Assembly: GCA_028280195.1 (NCBI GenBank)
Contig: JANQMH010000029.1
Location: 1-64,000 of the forward strand
DNA from: Exilibacterium sp.
GTDB lineage: Bacteria; Pseudomonadota; Gammaproteobacteria; Pseudomonadales; Cellvibrionaceae
Direction: 5' to 3'
Length of the DNA: 64,000 bases
Below are positions 8,808 to 17,577 of this stretch, in pieces. Below the pieces are notes generated by a model that was given only the letters and a program-made list of their open reading frames with translations, did not search any database and had not been told where the DNA came from. Position 1 is the stretch's first letter. Each line of letters begins with the position of its first letter. A program made the position numbers and the translations under genes.

Positions 8808-10031
8808 CTAGGCCTCTTCAGAAGCGGTCGCAGCGACCAACTCGCGACGGTGTATCGGGAATTCACCGGTATTGTTCTTGCGATATTCACGCGGAGTCAT
8901 ACCTACTGACTTTTTGAAGAAATTATTGAACGTCGCCTTACTGTTAAACCCGGCTTTGTACATGATATCCAGGACTGTTGAATGGCGCTGACTTTCCTTC
9001 AGCAACATCTCCTTGGCTGCATCAATACGGTATTTATTGATAAACTCGAAAAAATTATAACCGTAGTGGCGATTTATGATATGAGACAAGGTACGCGGTG
9101 AAAACGACAGGCGGGCAGCCAGAGCATCGAGCGTCAGCGACGGGTCCAGATAAGGTTTTTCATTTCGCATCAAGGCCTCCAGCGCCTGTACCTGCTCGGG
9201 GTTGACCTGGGTTTTCTGGGGCCCGGCGGCAGCGGGATTGATTCTTTCAACTTCGGAAAGCGCTGACGAGCGGGTACAAATCACCGTCATCGACAAACCT
9301 ATCAACAGGCAGGTAGCGTAGTTGGCGAGCAGACCCAAAACGCCGATAGCCAGCACCGCGCCGGTCTCCACCGAATACAATACCAAAGCGGCAATCAGCA
9401 GTGCCCATACCCACAGGGCGAGAAATCCGTAGGTCAGCAGATTCAGCCAGGTGAAATCCGGCCCTTCCACCAGCGCGCAGCGCTTCTTGATCTGCACGCG
9501 ATATCTGCGCGCCTCGATCGCGCTTACGACACCAAAAAACGCGCGCAAAAACTCCCGCGCCATATTGATATAGAAAATCGCACTCGACTGGGCAACCAAG
9601 CCATCCTGGCTTTGAATCTGCGCTTTCAGTTCCGCCGGCAACAGGTGATAGCCAATGACCTGATGGGCGAGATAGAGAAAAAACGGTGAAATATACAGCA
9701 AGTCCCACCAGCCGAGGGAAAAGTTTTTATATACCAGTGAGCGAACATACCAAAGTAGAAAAGGCCCTTGTACCCAGTATCCGAACTCAAACACATAGAA
9801 CCAGTTCGGATGGTGGCCCAACATCCAGGGGCGAAAGCCGGCGCCGAAATTGATCAGGGTATCCAGGGGAATAGCAGCGCTGGACAGAAGAAAACCGACC
9901 AGGAAAAAATTACTTTGCAGTGACTGCCGCCGAATAAAAAATATGACGGCGGAAAACAAAACGCACTGGTAGACCGTTATCAACAGTACAACATCGTGCG
10001 TATTAAACAGAATCAAATCCATCATCATCAT
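8808..10031 (-). CDS. AraC-family regulator with membrane-embedded N-terminus
   Basis: The N-terminal ~260 residues hold about seven hydrophobic segments (for example VVLLITVYQCVLFSAVIFF and GFLALWVWALLIAALVLY). The C-terminal ~100 residues are an AraC-type DNA-binding domain with two helix-turn-helix units (LDALAARLSFSPRTLSHII and VLDIMYKAGFNSKATFNNFF, ending VGMTPREYRKN). The protein is therefore a membrane-anchored transcription factor that could sense an extracytoplasmic ligand directly. Its place between the cytochrome-CBM2 and GH6 genes makes it a candidate regulator of the island. The start is set at the first of four consecutive ATG codons (10031); the frame is open further upstream to 10124, but that part does not look like a membrane N-terminus. 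Confidence 0.85.
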   Translation of the reverse strand: MMMMDLILFNTHDVVLLITVYQCVLFSAVIFFIRRQSLQSNFFLVGFLLSSAAIPLDTLINFGAGFRPWMLGHHPNWFYVFEFGYWVQGPFLLWYVRSLVYKNFSLGWWDLLYISPFFLYLAHQVIGYHLLPAELKAQIQSQDGLVAQSSAIFYINMAREFLRAFFGVVSAIEARRYRVQIKKRCALVEGPDFTWLNLLTYGFLALWVWALLIAALVLYSVETGAVLAIGVLGLLANYATCLLIGLSMTVICTRSSALSEVERINPAAAGPQKTQVNPEQVQALEALMRNEKPYLDPSLTLDALAARLSFSPRTLSHIINRHYGYNFFEFINKYRIDAAKEMLLKESQRHSTVLDIMYKAGFNSKATFNNFFKKSVGMTPREYRKNNTGEFPIHRRELVAATASEEA

Positions 10032-10686
10032 CAATTGGAAATCACTGTCAGCGAGTTTTCCTAATTGGCTATTCCCGGCGTATCCGGACACCACATACTG
10101 CCTCGGCGAACTCGAATGCAGCACAGCATCACATTATTATGCGGGGCAGCTAGTGTTCCACAATAAAACATGTTTCTCAATATCTATATTGTGTGTGAAA
10201 AATACTGCAACTCATATCGATCAACGACTGATATATTTTGCCATTGCAAAGTGTTTGCCGCCTTTTTTCATCAAACAGGCTGTTTATGGAAAATATTTTC
10301 CGTTGCTTAAACAGGGAATGGAACCACACTGAGCGCATCAGTCCAAGGCGAGCTGCGATCACCCTTATTATCACCAATAAGCGCAGTTCATGATCGGGCT
10401 TATTTCACAAACATCGAGGCCGGGCGGCATCATTTGCATCAGGAAAAAGGCGACATGGGACAGGGCCGACAGTGACACCGCCCGAACAGTATAGCGAGCC
10501 GCAAAAAGTACTATTACCGGTAAGCGGGTTTATATAGACCAAATCCGGTCGCCACAATGACGACTATCGACATCTTTACTGCGCACAATCACAACCGGCA
10601 CAGATTGTCCGGCACAAATGCAGGTCGCCGGCAGTGTAGTTTCACCAAGCTGTGCACTTCCTAAAATAACTGGCGAGGCCAATTCC
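10032..10686. other. intergenic region between AraC regulator and GH6 gene
   Basis: No convincing gene was seen. It holds the divergent promoters of the regulator and the GH6 gene. At 10500-10526 is cgcaaaaagt, then accgg and aagcg, resembling the start and end of the element before GH48 (14450-14483) with a 10-nt shorter middle. The 10140-10380 part is AT-richer than the surroundings. Confidence 0.5.
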
Positions 10687-13167
10687 ATGAAAATATTTAG
10701 CGCAACACGTTACCGGCGATGGTTGATAAGCGCCGGGCTGATAGTTCTTTATTCCACATCGAGTCATGCCGCGGTGTGCGAATACACCGTGGACAATGAA
10801 TGGAACGGCGGTTTTGTCGCAACCATCAGCATTGCCAACGATACCAATACGGCAATCGACAACTGGCAGGTGACCTGGGAATACACCGGTGACAATCGGC
10901 TCAGCAACAGCTGGAATGCCGCGGTCACCGGTGCCAACCCCTACTCTGCAAGTGGACTGTCATGGAACGGCGACATTCAACCCGGGCAGACCGTCAGCTT
11001 CGGCCTGCAGGGCACCAAGGGTGACGCTCCGGCAGAGGTGGCGGAAATAAGCGGCGATATCTGTTCGGCTAACCTGGCGCCCGTCGCCGCCGCCACGGCC
11101 GACCCACTTGGCGGGGATGCACCCTTGACTGTGGCATTCGATGCTAGTGACTCGTTTGATCCCGATGGCGCCTTTTCCGACCTGGAATTCTCCTGGATAT
11201 TCGGCGATGGCGGTACGGCCAGCGGCGCACAGGTGAGCCATACCTTTGTCGAAGCCGGCGACTACCGCGTTACCCTTACCGTCAGTGACGGCCAGGCCAG
11301 CGACAGCACATCGCTGACTGTCAGCGCCGCCGGCAACCGCGCACCCGTGGCTGCCGCCAGCGCCAGTGTCAGCAGCGGCCCCGCGCCCCTGACAGTGAGC
11401 TTCGACGGCGCAGCCTCGGGTGATCCGGACAATGGACCTGCGGCTCTGTCTTATCTGTGGCTGTTCGATGACGGCACACAGTCGACGGCGGTATCCCCCA
11501 CCCACACGTTCACCCGCAACGGTATTTACAATGTCTCGCTGACCGTCAGTGACGGCGAGGCCTCCGATACCGCCAGCGTGAGAGTCGTGGTCAGTGATAT
11601 CCCGGCGCGGGCCGATAATCCCTTTCGCGATGTAAGCTATTACATCGACCCGATCTGGTCGGCCAGGGCGGCGGCGGAGCCGGGCGGCAGCGCCATCGCC
11701 CAATACAACACTGCCGTGTGGATGGATCGCATCGGCGCCATTACCGCCGGCATCGGCCTGCGCGGCCACCTCGATGAAGCGCTGAATCAAAACGCCGGCA
11801 TGTTTATGTTCGTCGTGTACGATCTGCCAAACCGCGACTGTGCGGCGCTGGCCTCCAACGGCGAATTGCGCATCTCCGAGAACGGTTTCCAGCGCTATCG
11901 GGACGAGTATATAACGCCGATCGTGGAAATTATCTCCGATCCGAAATACAGCAGCATCCGCATTGTCACCATTGTCGAAGTGGACTCCCTGCCCAATCTC
12001 ATCACCAATCTCGATGTACCGGACTGTGCCGAGGCGGACGGTCCCGGCGGCTATCGCGACGGCATACGTTATGCTCTCAACCAACTGGCGACCGCTGAGA
12101 ATGTCTACGCCTATCTGGATATCGCCCACTCCGGCTGGCTCGGCTGGTCGAGCAACTTCGGCCCGGCCGTGGACCTGATTGCCGGGGTGATCGAGAGCAC
12201 CGATGCCGGATGGGACAGCGTTGCCGGCTTTGCCACCAACTCCGCCAACTATACACCGACATTGGAGCCCTTTCTGCCGGATCCGAATCTGAGTATCGGT
12301 GGTATGCCGATCCGCTCGGCGGACTTTTACGAATGGAACGACTATGTTGAAGAAAAGGCCTACGCCCAGGACTGGCGCGATGCGATGATCGCCCGCGGCG
12401 CTCCCGCAACCATCGGTATGCTTATCGATACCGGGCGCAACGGCTGGGGCGGACCCGAGCGCCCCACCCAGGTCAGTACCGCCACCGATATCGACACGTA
12501 TGTCAACGAGTCGCGCGTCGACCGGCGCCTGCATCGCGGCAACTGGTGTAACCAGCCCGGCGGCGTCGGCTTCAAACCCTGGGCCGACCCCTATGAGGGT
12601 ATCGATGCCTTCGTGTGGATCAAGCCGCAGGGAGAGTCGGACGGTATCAGCGATCCGAATTTCGAACCCGACCCGGATGATCCGGCGAAGCGACACGATC
12701 CCATGTGCGATCCCAACGCCAACAGCAGTTCCAACGCCGCCGTGAAAACCGGTGCACTGCCGGATGCGCCGCACGCCGGGCGCTGGTTCCCGCAGGCCTT
12801 CGCGACATTGTTGGCCAATGCCTATCCGCCGGCCGCGGACCCGGCCGGCCCGCCGCCACCACCGCCGCCGCCGCGCAACGACTGCCCCGGACTCGACCCC
12901 AAGCAGCCGGTACTGATCGACCAGCCCGGCGCCAGGGTAGCGATCGATCTGGGCTGCGAAGCGCCGATTCACGTGCGCTTTGGTCAGAGCATTGCCGGTA
13001 ATCTATATGTGGAAAACACCGGCGACGCCTTTGATGTCGATATCGAACATGCCGGCGGCAGCACCAGTGCGAGCGGCCACTTTGTCAGCCTCGGCCTTTC
13101 CGGGGCGGACAGCGTCACGGTGATTCGCAACGGTGCCGCCACCAGCATTGAGCTGAGATTTGATTAG
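10687..13167 (+). CDS. secreted GH6 cellulase (cellobiohydrolase-like), CBM2-PKD-PKD-GH6
   Basis: This 826-residue exported protein should cleave cellulose with inversion, as GH6 enzymes do. Signal peptide 1-28, CBM2 about 30-126, two PKD domains about 130-217 and 222-308, GH6 domain about 315-740, a seven-proline linker, and an unassigned ~75-residue C-terminus. GH6 motifs present: VYDLPNRDCAA (D384, equivalent to Trichoderma Cel6A D175), EVDSLPNLIT (D433, equivalent to catalytic acid D221), IDTGRNGWGG and GFKPWADPYEGIDAFVWIKP. The start at 10687 is chosen over an in-frame ATG at 10618 because it begins directly with a signal peptide and has GGCGAGG upstream. Exo versus endo action cannot be settled from loops here. 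Confidence 0.93.
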   Translation: MKIFSATRYRRWLISAGLIVLYSTSSHAAVCEYTVDNEWNGGFVATISIANDTNTAIDNWQVTWEYTGDNRLSNSWNAAVTGANPYSASGLSWNGDIQPGQTVSFGLQGTKGDAPAEVAEISGDICSANLAPVAAATADPLGGDAPLTVAFDASDSFDPDGAFSDLEFSWIFGDGGTASGAQVSHTFVEAGDYRVTLTVSDGQASDSTSLTVSAAGNRAPVAAASASVSSGPAPLTVSFDGAASGDPDNGPAALSYLWLFDDGTQSTAVSPTHTFTRNGIYNVSLTVSDGEASDTASVRVVVSDIPARADNPFRDVSYYIDPIWSARAAAEPGGSAIAQYNTAVWMDRIGAITAGIGLRGHLDEALNQNAGMFMFVVYDLPNRDCAALASNGELRISENGFQRYRDEYITPIVEIISDPKYSSIRIVTIVEVDSLPNLITNLDVPDCAEADGPGGYRDGIRYALNQLATAENVYAYLDIAHSGWLGWSSNFGPAVDLIAGVIESTDAGWDSVAGFATNSANYTPTLEPFLPDPNLSIGGMPIRSADFYEWNDYVEEKAYAQDWRDAMIARGAPATIGMLIDTGRNGWGGPERPTQVSTATDIDTYVNESRVDRRLHRGNWCNQPGGVGFKPWADPYEGIDAFVWIKPQGESDGISDPNFEPDPDDPAKRHDPMCDPNANSSSNAAVKTGALPDAPHAGRWFPQAFATLLANAYPPAADPAGPPPPPPPPRNDCPGLDPKQPVLIDQPGARVAIDLGCEAPIHVRFGQSIAGNLYVENTGDAFDVDIEHAGGSTSASGHFVSLGLSGADSVTVIRNGAATSIELRFD

Positions 13168-13180
13168 CCTGTAGTGGTTG

Positions 13181-14317
13181 TCAGCGCCAGATCAGCGAGG
13201 ACTGCCGCGCAACATTGGTATAGAGTTCTCGCAGGTCGCTGCCGTCGAGGTTCATGGTTCGCAGCGACAGACTGCGCGCACCGCCGAGTTTATCGGCGTA
13301 CAAATAGGCAATGGAACGCCCGTCGGGGGAAAACACCGGGCGGGCGTGCAGGTGATTGCCCCGGGTCAACTGTCGGGTTTTAGCGCCGGGTTCGCTGACG
13401 AATATCTGCATGCCCCCGTCATAGACTTTGCGGTGCAGGCGCTCGTCATAGCGGTAGCGGTAGTCGACCAGCCCGGCGTACAACAGCCGCCGGCTGTCGG
13501 CGGACCAGATCAACGGCGCCTGCGCCTGTACACCGGCGGCGGATACCCGCTGCCCGGCGGCCGCGGCCGCCTGCGCCTGCGGTCTGACCACGAATACACT
13601 TCTGACCTCATCACCCCTGAGCGGGTGTCTGATATAAGCAATGGCGCGCCCATCCGGCGACCACTGCGGTGCGACCAAATGGGCGGCGGACGCCGTTTCC
13701 GCCTCGGATGATACCTCTATCAAAGGCCGCAGTGCCTGCGATTGAACATCGACAAGGGTTATGGTCGAGCGCTGCCGGTCGACGGCCGCGAACGCAATGG
13801 CGTCACCGCCGGGCGACCAGGCAAAGTCGAAGATCTGTTCCGCCTTTGCCAGCAGTCGCTGCCGGCTGCCGTCGCGCCCGATCAGATACAGGCCCTGCCC
13901 GCCTGTCGCCGCTTCACCGAGATAGGCGAGCCGGCGGCCGTCGGGACTGAACCTGGGTGAGGTTTCGCGGCCCGGGTCCGCGGTCAGCTGGCGCAGTTTG
14001 CCCGCGCGCCGATCGGCGATATAAATATTGAAGTTTTCCGATTTCCGCTGCAGATCGATTTTAGCGCCTGCTTCCCGGTTCGATGCAAACGCCATATCGC
14101 CGCGCACGGAAACATCGGGTTGCAGATCGCGCCAGCTATTGTTGTCAGTCAGCTTCTTGATTGCACCTTGCCGGTCTATGCAATAGATATTGGTCACAGG
14201 CCCGGCTATTCTGGCGTTGAAATAGATAACGGCATCAGCCGTCGCCGGCAATAATGTCATTAAACCTAACAGTGCAAAACCGAATTTGCACGGCTTTGTT
14301 CTCTCATCTGTCGCCAT
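13181..14317 (-). CDS. TolB-like beta-propeller protein, exported
   Basis: A 378-residue protein with an N-terminal hydrophobic signal (about residues 12-30, ending PATADA) followed by repeated WD40-like/PD40 blades: TSPRFSPDGRRLAYLG, APQWSPDGRAIAYIR and RPVFSPDGRSIAYLY. These are typical of TolB and the propeller of prolyl oligopeptidases, but no peptidase domain follows. It converges with the GH6 gene (13-nt gap) and diverges from GH48. It may be a periplasmic binding or scaffold protein; role in cellulose use is only suggested by position. The start at 14317 is preferred over an ATG at 14371 because of GGCGGG upstream. Confidence 0.8.
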   Translation of the reverse strand: MATDERTKPCKFGFALLGLMTLLPATADAVIYFNARIAGPVTNIYCIDRQGAIKKLTDNNSWRDLQPDVSVRGDMAFASNREAGAKIDLQRKSENFNIYIADRRAGKLRQLTADPGRETSPRFSPDGRRLAYLGEAATGGQGLYLIGRDGSRQRLLAKAEQIFDFAWSPGGDAIAFAAVDRQRSTITLVDVQSQALRPLIEVSSEAETASAAHLVAPQWSPDGRAIAYIRHPLRGDEVRSVFVVRPQAQAAAAAGQRVSAAGVQAQAPLIWSADSRRLLYAGLVDYRYRYDERLHRKVYDGGMQIFVSEPGAKTRQLTRGNHLHARPVFSPDGRSIAYLYADKLGGARSLSLRTMNLDGSDLRELYTNVARQSSLIWR

Positions 14318-14429
14318 AGGTTTCCCGCCTCCCGTTTGCCGTCGCGCTATCGCCACCGCTGTGATGAACATAACGCCGTGAAAGGCAAGTGTCCATATGA
14401 TTTACGGCCGGCGCCATAAATAGCCAATG

Positions 14430-14487
14430 GCAAAGTTCATATTCACGCGCAAAAAGTTCGACAACCGGCAGCACCGGCAAGCGATAC
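14430..14487 (+). promoter_or_regulatory. putative shared upstream element of cellulase island (copy 2)
   Basis: Contains gcaaagttcat (identical 11-mer to 3991-4001), then cgcaaaaagttcgacaaccgg, of which cgcaaaaagt, accgg and aagcg recur before the GH6 gene, and a gatac end resembling copy 1. It lies 122 nt before the GH48 start. Function as an activator or promoter site is inferred. Confidence 0.45.
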
Positions 14488-14608
14488 TAAAACAACCGGC
14501 GAAACAGTCGAATACCCGCACTCGATTCACGCATATTGGTAGCGCTCCACCTCCTCCCGGCCGGCCCGGCCGCGAGAAATTTCCATAGCTGTTTGGAGGC
14601 ATCAGATA

Positions 14609-17539
14609 ATGCAAATCAGCAATTTTTTTACCGCGCCAAGCATGAAATCAAATATGAAACCAAGTAGCAAAACAGTCCGCTGTCTGTCTCACCGCAGCGT
14701 GCTCCCCCTTACCTTCTGCCTGCTTGCCGGCGGTATTGCGCCATCGGCTCTGGCGGCGGCGGAATACGAAAGCCGTTTCACCGAAATCCGCAATGAAATC
14801 TACGACCCGGCCAACGGTTATCTCAGCGCCGACGGCGGGCCCTATCACTCGGTGGAAACATTCATTGTCGAGGCGCCGGATCACGGCCACCAGTCCACCT
14901 CGGAAGCCTACTCCTATATTTTGTGGCTGGAGGCACTGCACGGTAAACTCACCGGCGACTGGCAGCCGCTGGCAGAGGCCTGGAATATCATTGAGCAGCA
15001 GATCATCCCCACCTCGCAGATGCAGCCGACCGCCGACGGCTACAATCCCGGTTCGCCCGCCACTTATGTGCCGGAAGGCCCGCTGCCCTCCAGTTACCCA
15101 CTGCCCCTGACACCGAGCGCGGCAGTGGGCAGCGACCCCATCTCCGCGGCGCTGGCCCAGCAGTACGGCAGCTGGGAAATCTACGGCATGCACTGGCTGC
15201 TGGACCTGGACAATGTCTACGGCTACGGCAATCTCGGCGACGGCACCAGCACGCCGTCCTATATCAATACTTTCCAGCGCGGCGAACAGGAGTCGGTCTG
15301 GGAAACCGTTCCCCACCCCTCATGGGAGGATTTTTCCTGGGGCGGGCAATACGGTTTTCTGGATCTGTTCGTTCAGGAACAACAGGCGCCGGCCAAACAG
15401 TGGCGCTATACCAATGCGCCGGATGCGGACGCCCGCGCAGTACAGGTGATGTACTGGGCGCTGCAATGGATGAAAGACCAGGGCAAGGATCCGCAGCAGG
15501 TGGTGCCGGGGCTGATGGACAAAGCGGCCAAAATGGGCGATTACCTGCGCCTGGCAATGTTCGACAAGTACTTTAAAAAAATGGGTGCGCAAAGCGAATC
15601 CGGCGGCGCCGGCAACGGTTACGATTCGGCTCATTACCTGATGTCCTGGTTTTACTCCTGGGGCGGGCCGCTGGTGCCGCAGGGCTGGGCCTGGCGCATC
15701 GGTTCCAGCCATGTACACTTTGCCTATCAGAATCCCATGGCGGCCTATGCACTCTCGCAGGTACCCGAACTGATACCGCCAACACCGGGCGCACAGCGGG
15801 ACTGGGCCACCGGACTGGAACGTTCGCTGCAGTTTTTTCAGTGGACGCAGACCGCCGAAGGCGCTTTTTCCGGCGGCGCCACCAACAGCTGGAACGGCAC
15901 CTACGATACCTATCCCCACGACCGCACTTTTTACGGCATGGTCTATGACCCCAACCCGGTTTACGCAGATCCGGGCTCCGGCACCTGGTTTGGCTGGCAG
16001 GCCTGGGGCACGCAGAGACTGGCGGAGTACTACTACCTGACCGGCGAAGCGCGCAGCAAAGCCATCATGGACAAGTGGGTGAGCTGGGTGCTGGATACCG
16101 CCCCGGCCGCCGGCAAGCCGGTCCTGGATTTTAGCGGCGGTGATGTCAAACTGGCGGCGGAGTTGTCTTTCAGCGGCCTGCCGCAGCTGTGGGACCCGGA
16201 CAACCCGCAGCCGAATACCGACCTGCATGTGCAGGTCGTCACCCATAACCAGGACGTAGGCGTAGCGCACAGTCTGGCCAAAGCACTGATGTACTATGCC
16301 GCCGCCGAGCAACGGCATCAGGGCAGCGTACACGCCGGTGCCCGCGATGCGGCGCAAACCATTCTCGATCGCTTCTGGAACAATCATCGCACCGCCAAGG
16401 GTGTGGCCACGCTGGAAACCCGCGGCGACTTCAGCCGCGTCAACGATCCGGTCTACTTTCCACCGGGCTGGAGTGGCACCAATGCGGTTGGCGCCACCCT
16501 CGGCGCGGGCACCACTTTTATCGACATGCGCCCCTTCTATCAGGGAGATCCCGGCTATCAGGAGGTACTGGATGCCGCCGCCGAGGGCCGCGACCCCGAA
16601 TTTACTTATCACCGCTACTGGGCGCAGGTGGAAGTGGCGACCGCCAATGCCCTGTTCGCCGATTTGTTTCCGGTAGTCTGCCAAAGCAATTGTCCGCCGG
16701 TGGCGCAGGCGCAGGCAGTTGCAACGGCGCTCGACACTCCGGTCGATATCATTCTCTCGGGCGTGGACAGCAATGGCACCATCGTCAGCTACAACTATGG
16801 GCAGGCGGCCAACGGCACGGTCAGCGGCAGCGGCCCTGCAGTCACTTATACGCCGAATGCGGGTTTTGTCGGTGACGACAGCTTCACCTTTACCGTCACC
16901 GACGACGAAAACCTGGTCTCGGCTCCCGCCACGGTATCGATCGCGGTCAGCGACCCCGGCGCCAACCGGGCACCGGTGGCGGCAATCGCCGCCGCGCCGG
17001 TATCCGGTGACGCGCCACTTGTCGTCAGCTTCAGCGCCGCCGCCTCCACCGACCCGGATAACGACAGCCTGACTTACAGCTGGCGCTTTGGAGACGGCGG
17101 CAGCGGCAGCGGTATAAGCCCGAGCCATACCTACACAGCTCCGGGTGTCTACACCGCTACGGTGGTAGTCAATGATGGTGAACTCACTGACAGCGCCAGC
17201 GCGGATATTACCGTCAACACGGCATCGAGCGGCGTCAGTTGCGACTATATCATGCAAAACGAATGGAACACCGGCTTTACCGGCACCGTCCGTTTGACCA
17301 ATAACGGCACCAGCGCCGTCGACGGGTGGGAGGTCAGTTGGGCATACAGCGACGGTTCCAGTGTCGACTTCGCCTGGAACGTCGCGCTCAGCGGCAACAA
17401 CCCTTATACGGCCGTCCCTCTGGCTTGGAACAGCACCATCAATCCGGGACAGAGTGTGGAATTCGGTTTTAACGGCACCAAAGGTGTTGCCGATACACCG
17501 GCGCAGACACCCTTGGTAAGCGGCGCCGCCTGTAACTGA
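14609..17539 (+). CDS. secreted GH48 cellobiohydrolase, GH48-Ig-PKD-CBM2
   Basis: A 976-residue exported exo-cellulase. Signal region about 1-50 (GGIAPSALAA), GH48 (alpha/alpha)6 domain about 52-690, an Ig/cadherin-like segment about 693-790, PKD about 792-875 and CBM2 about 880-976. The GH48 catalytic acid is E99 in DHGHQSTSEAYSY, matching HGHQTTSEA of clostridial CelF. GH48 enzymes are processive, inverting, reducing-end cellobiohydrolases and key partners of endoglucanases. The family is common in Firmicutes and Actinobacteria but uncommon in Proteobacteria. GGAGG lies about 12 nt before the ATG; Met residues 12 and 16 are alternative starts. It is followed after 38 nt by the GH12 gene, probably as one operon. 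Confidence 0.95.
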   Translation: MQISNFFTAPSMKSNMKPSSKTVRCLSHRSVLPLTFCLLAGGIAPSALAAAEYESRFTEIRNEIYDPANGYLSADGGPYHSVETFIVEAPDHGHQSTSEAYSYILWLEALHGKLTGDWQPLAEAWNIIEQQIIPTSQMQPTADGYNPGSPATYVPEGPLPSSYPLPLTPSAAVGSDPISAALAQQYGSWEIYGMHWLLDLDNVYGYGNLGDGTSTPSYINTFQRGEQESVWETVPHPSWEDFSWGGQYGFLDLFVQEQQAPAKQWRYTNAPDADARAVQVMYWALQWMKDQGKDPQQVVPGLMDKAAKMGDYLRLAMFDKYFKKMGAQSESGGAGNGYDSAHYLMSWFYSWGGPLVPQGWAWRIGSSHVHFAYQNPMAAYALSQVPELIPPTPGAQRDWATGLERSLQFFQWTQTAEGAFSGGATNSWNGTYDTYPHDRTFYGMVYDPNPVYADPGSGTWFGWQAWGTQRLAEYYYLTGEARSKAIMDKWVSWVLDTAPAAGKPVLDFSGGDVKLAAELSFSGLPQLWDPDNPQPNTDLHVQVVTHNQDVGVAHSLAKALMYYAAAEQRHQGSVHAGARDAAQTILDRFWNNHRTAKGVATLETRGDFSRVNDPVYFPPGWSGTNAVGATLGAGTTFIDMRPFYQGDPGYQEVLDAAAEGRDPEFTYHRYWAQVEVATANALFADLFPVVCQSNCPPVAQAQAVATALDTPVDIILSGVDSNGTIVSYNYGQAANGTVSGSGPAVTYTPNAGFVGDDSFTFTVTDDENLVSAPATVSIAVSDPGANRAPVAAIAAAPVSGDAPLVVSFSAAASTDPDNDSLTYSWRFGDGGSGSGISPSHTYTAPGVYTATVVVNDGELTDSASADITVNTASSGVSCDYIMQNEWNTGFTGTVRLTNNGTSAVDGWEVSWAYSDGSSVDFAWNVALSGNNPYTAVPLAWNSTINPGQSVEFGFNGTKGVADTPAQTPLVSGAACN

Positions 17540-17577
17540 ACGGGCGGCGCTAACATCAGTCAACAATGGAGCGAACA

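Noticed and set aside
10177..10377. 66-codon frame in the AraC/GH6 gap
   Set aside because: No ribosome-binding site, no similarity, and composition of intergenic DNA.
10960..12972. 670-codon antisense frame over GH6
   Set aside because: The sense strand carries all GH6 catalytic motifs; antisense product has no recognisable domain.
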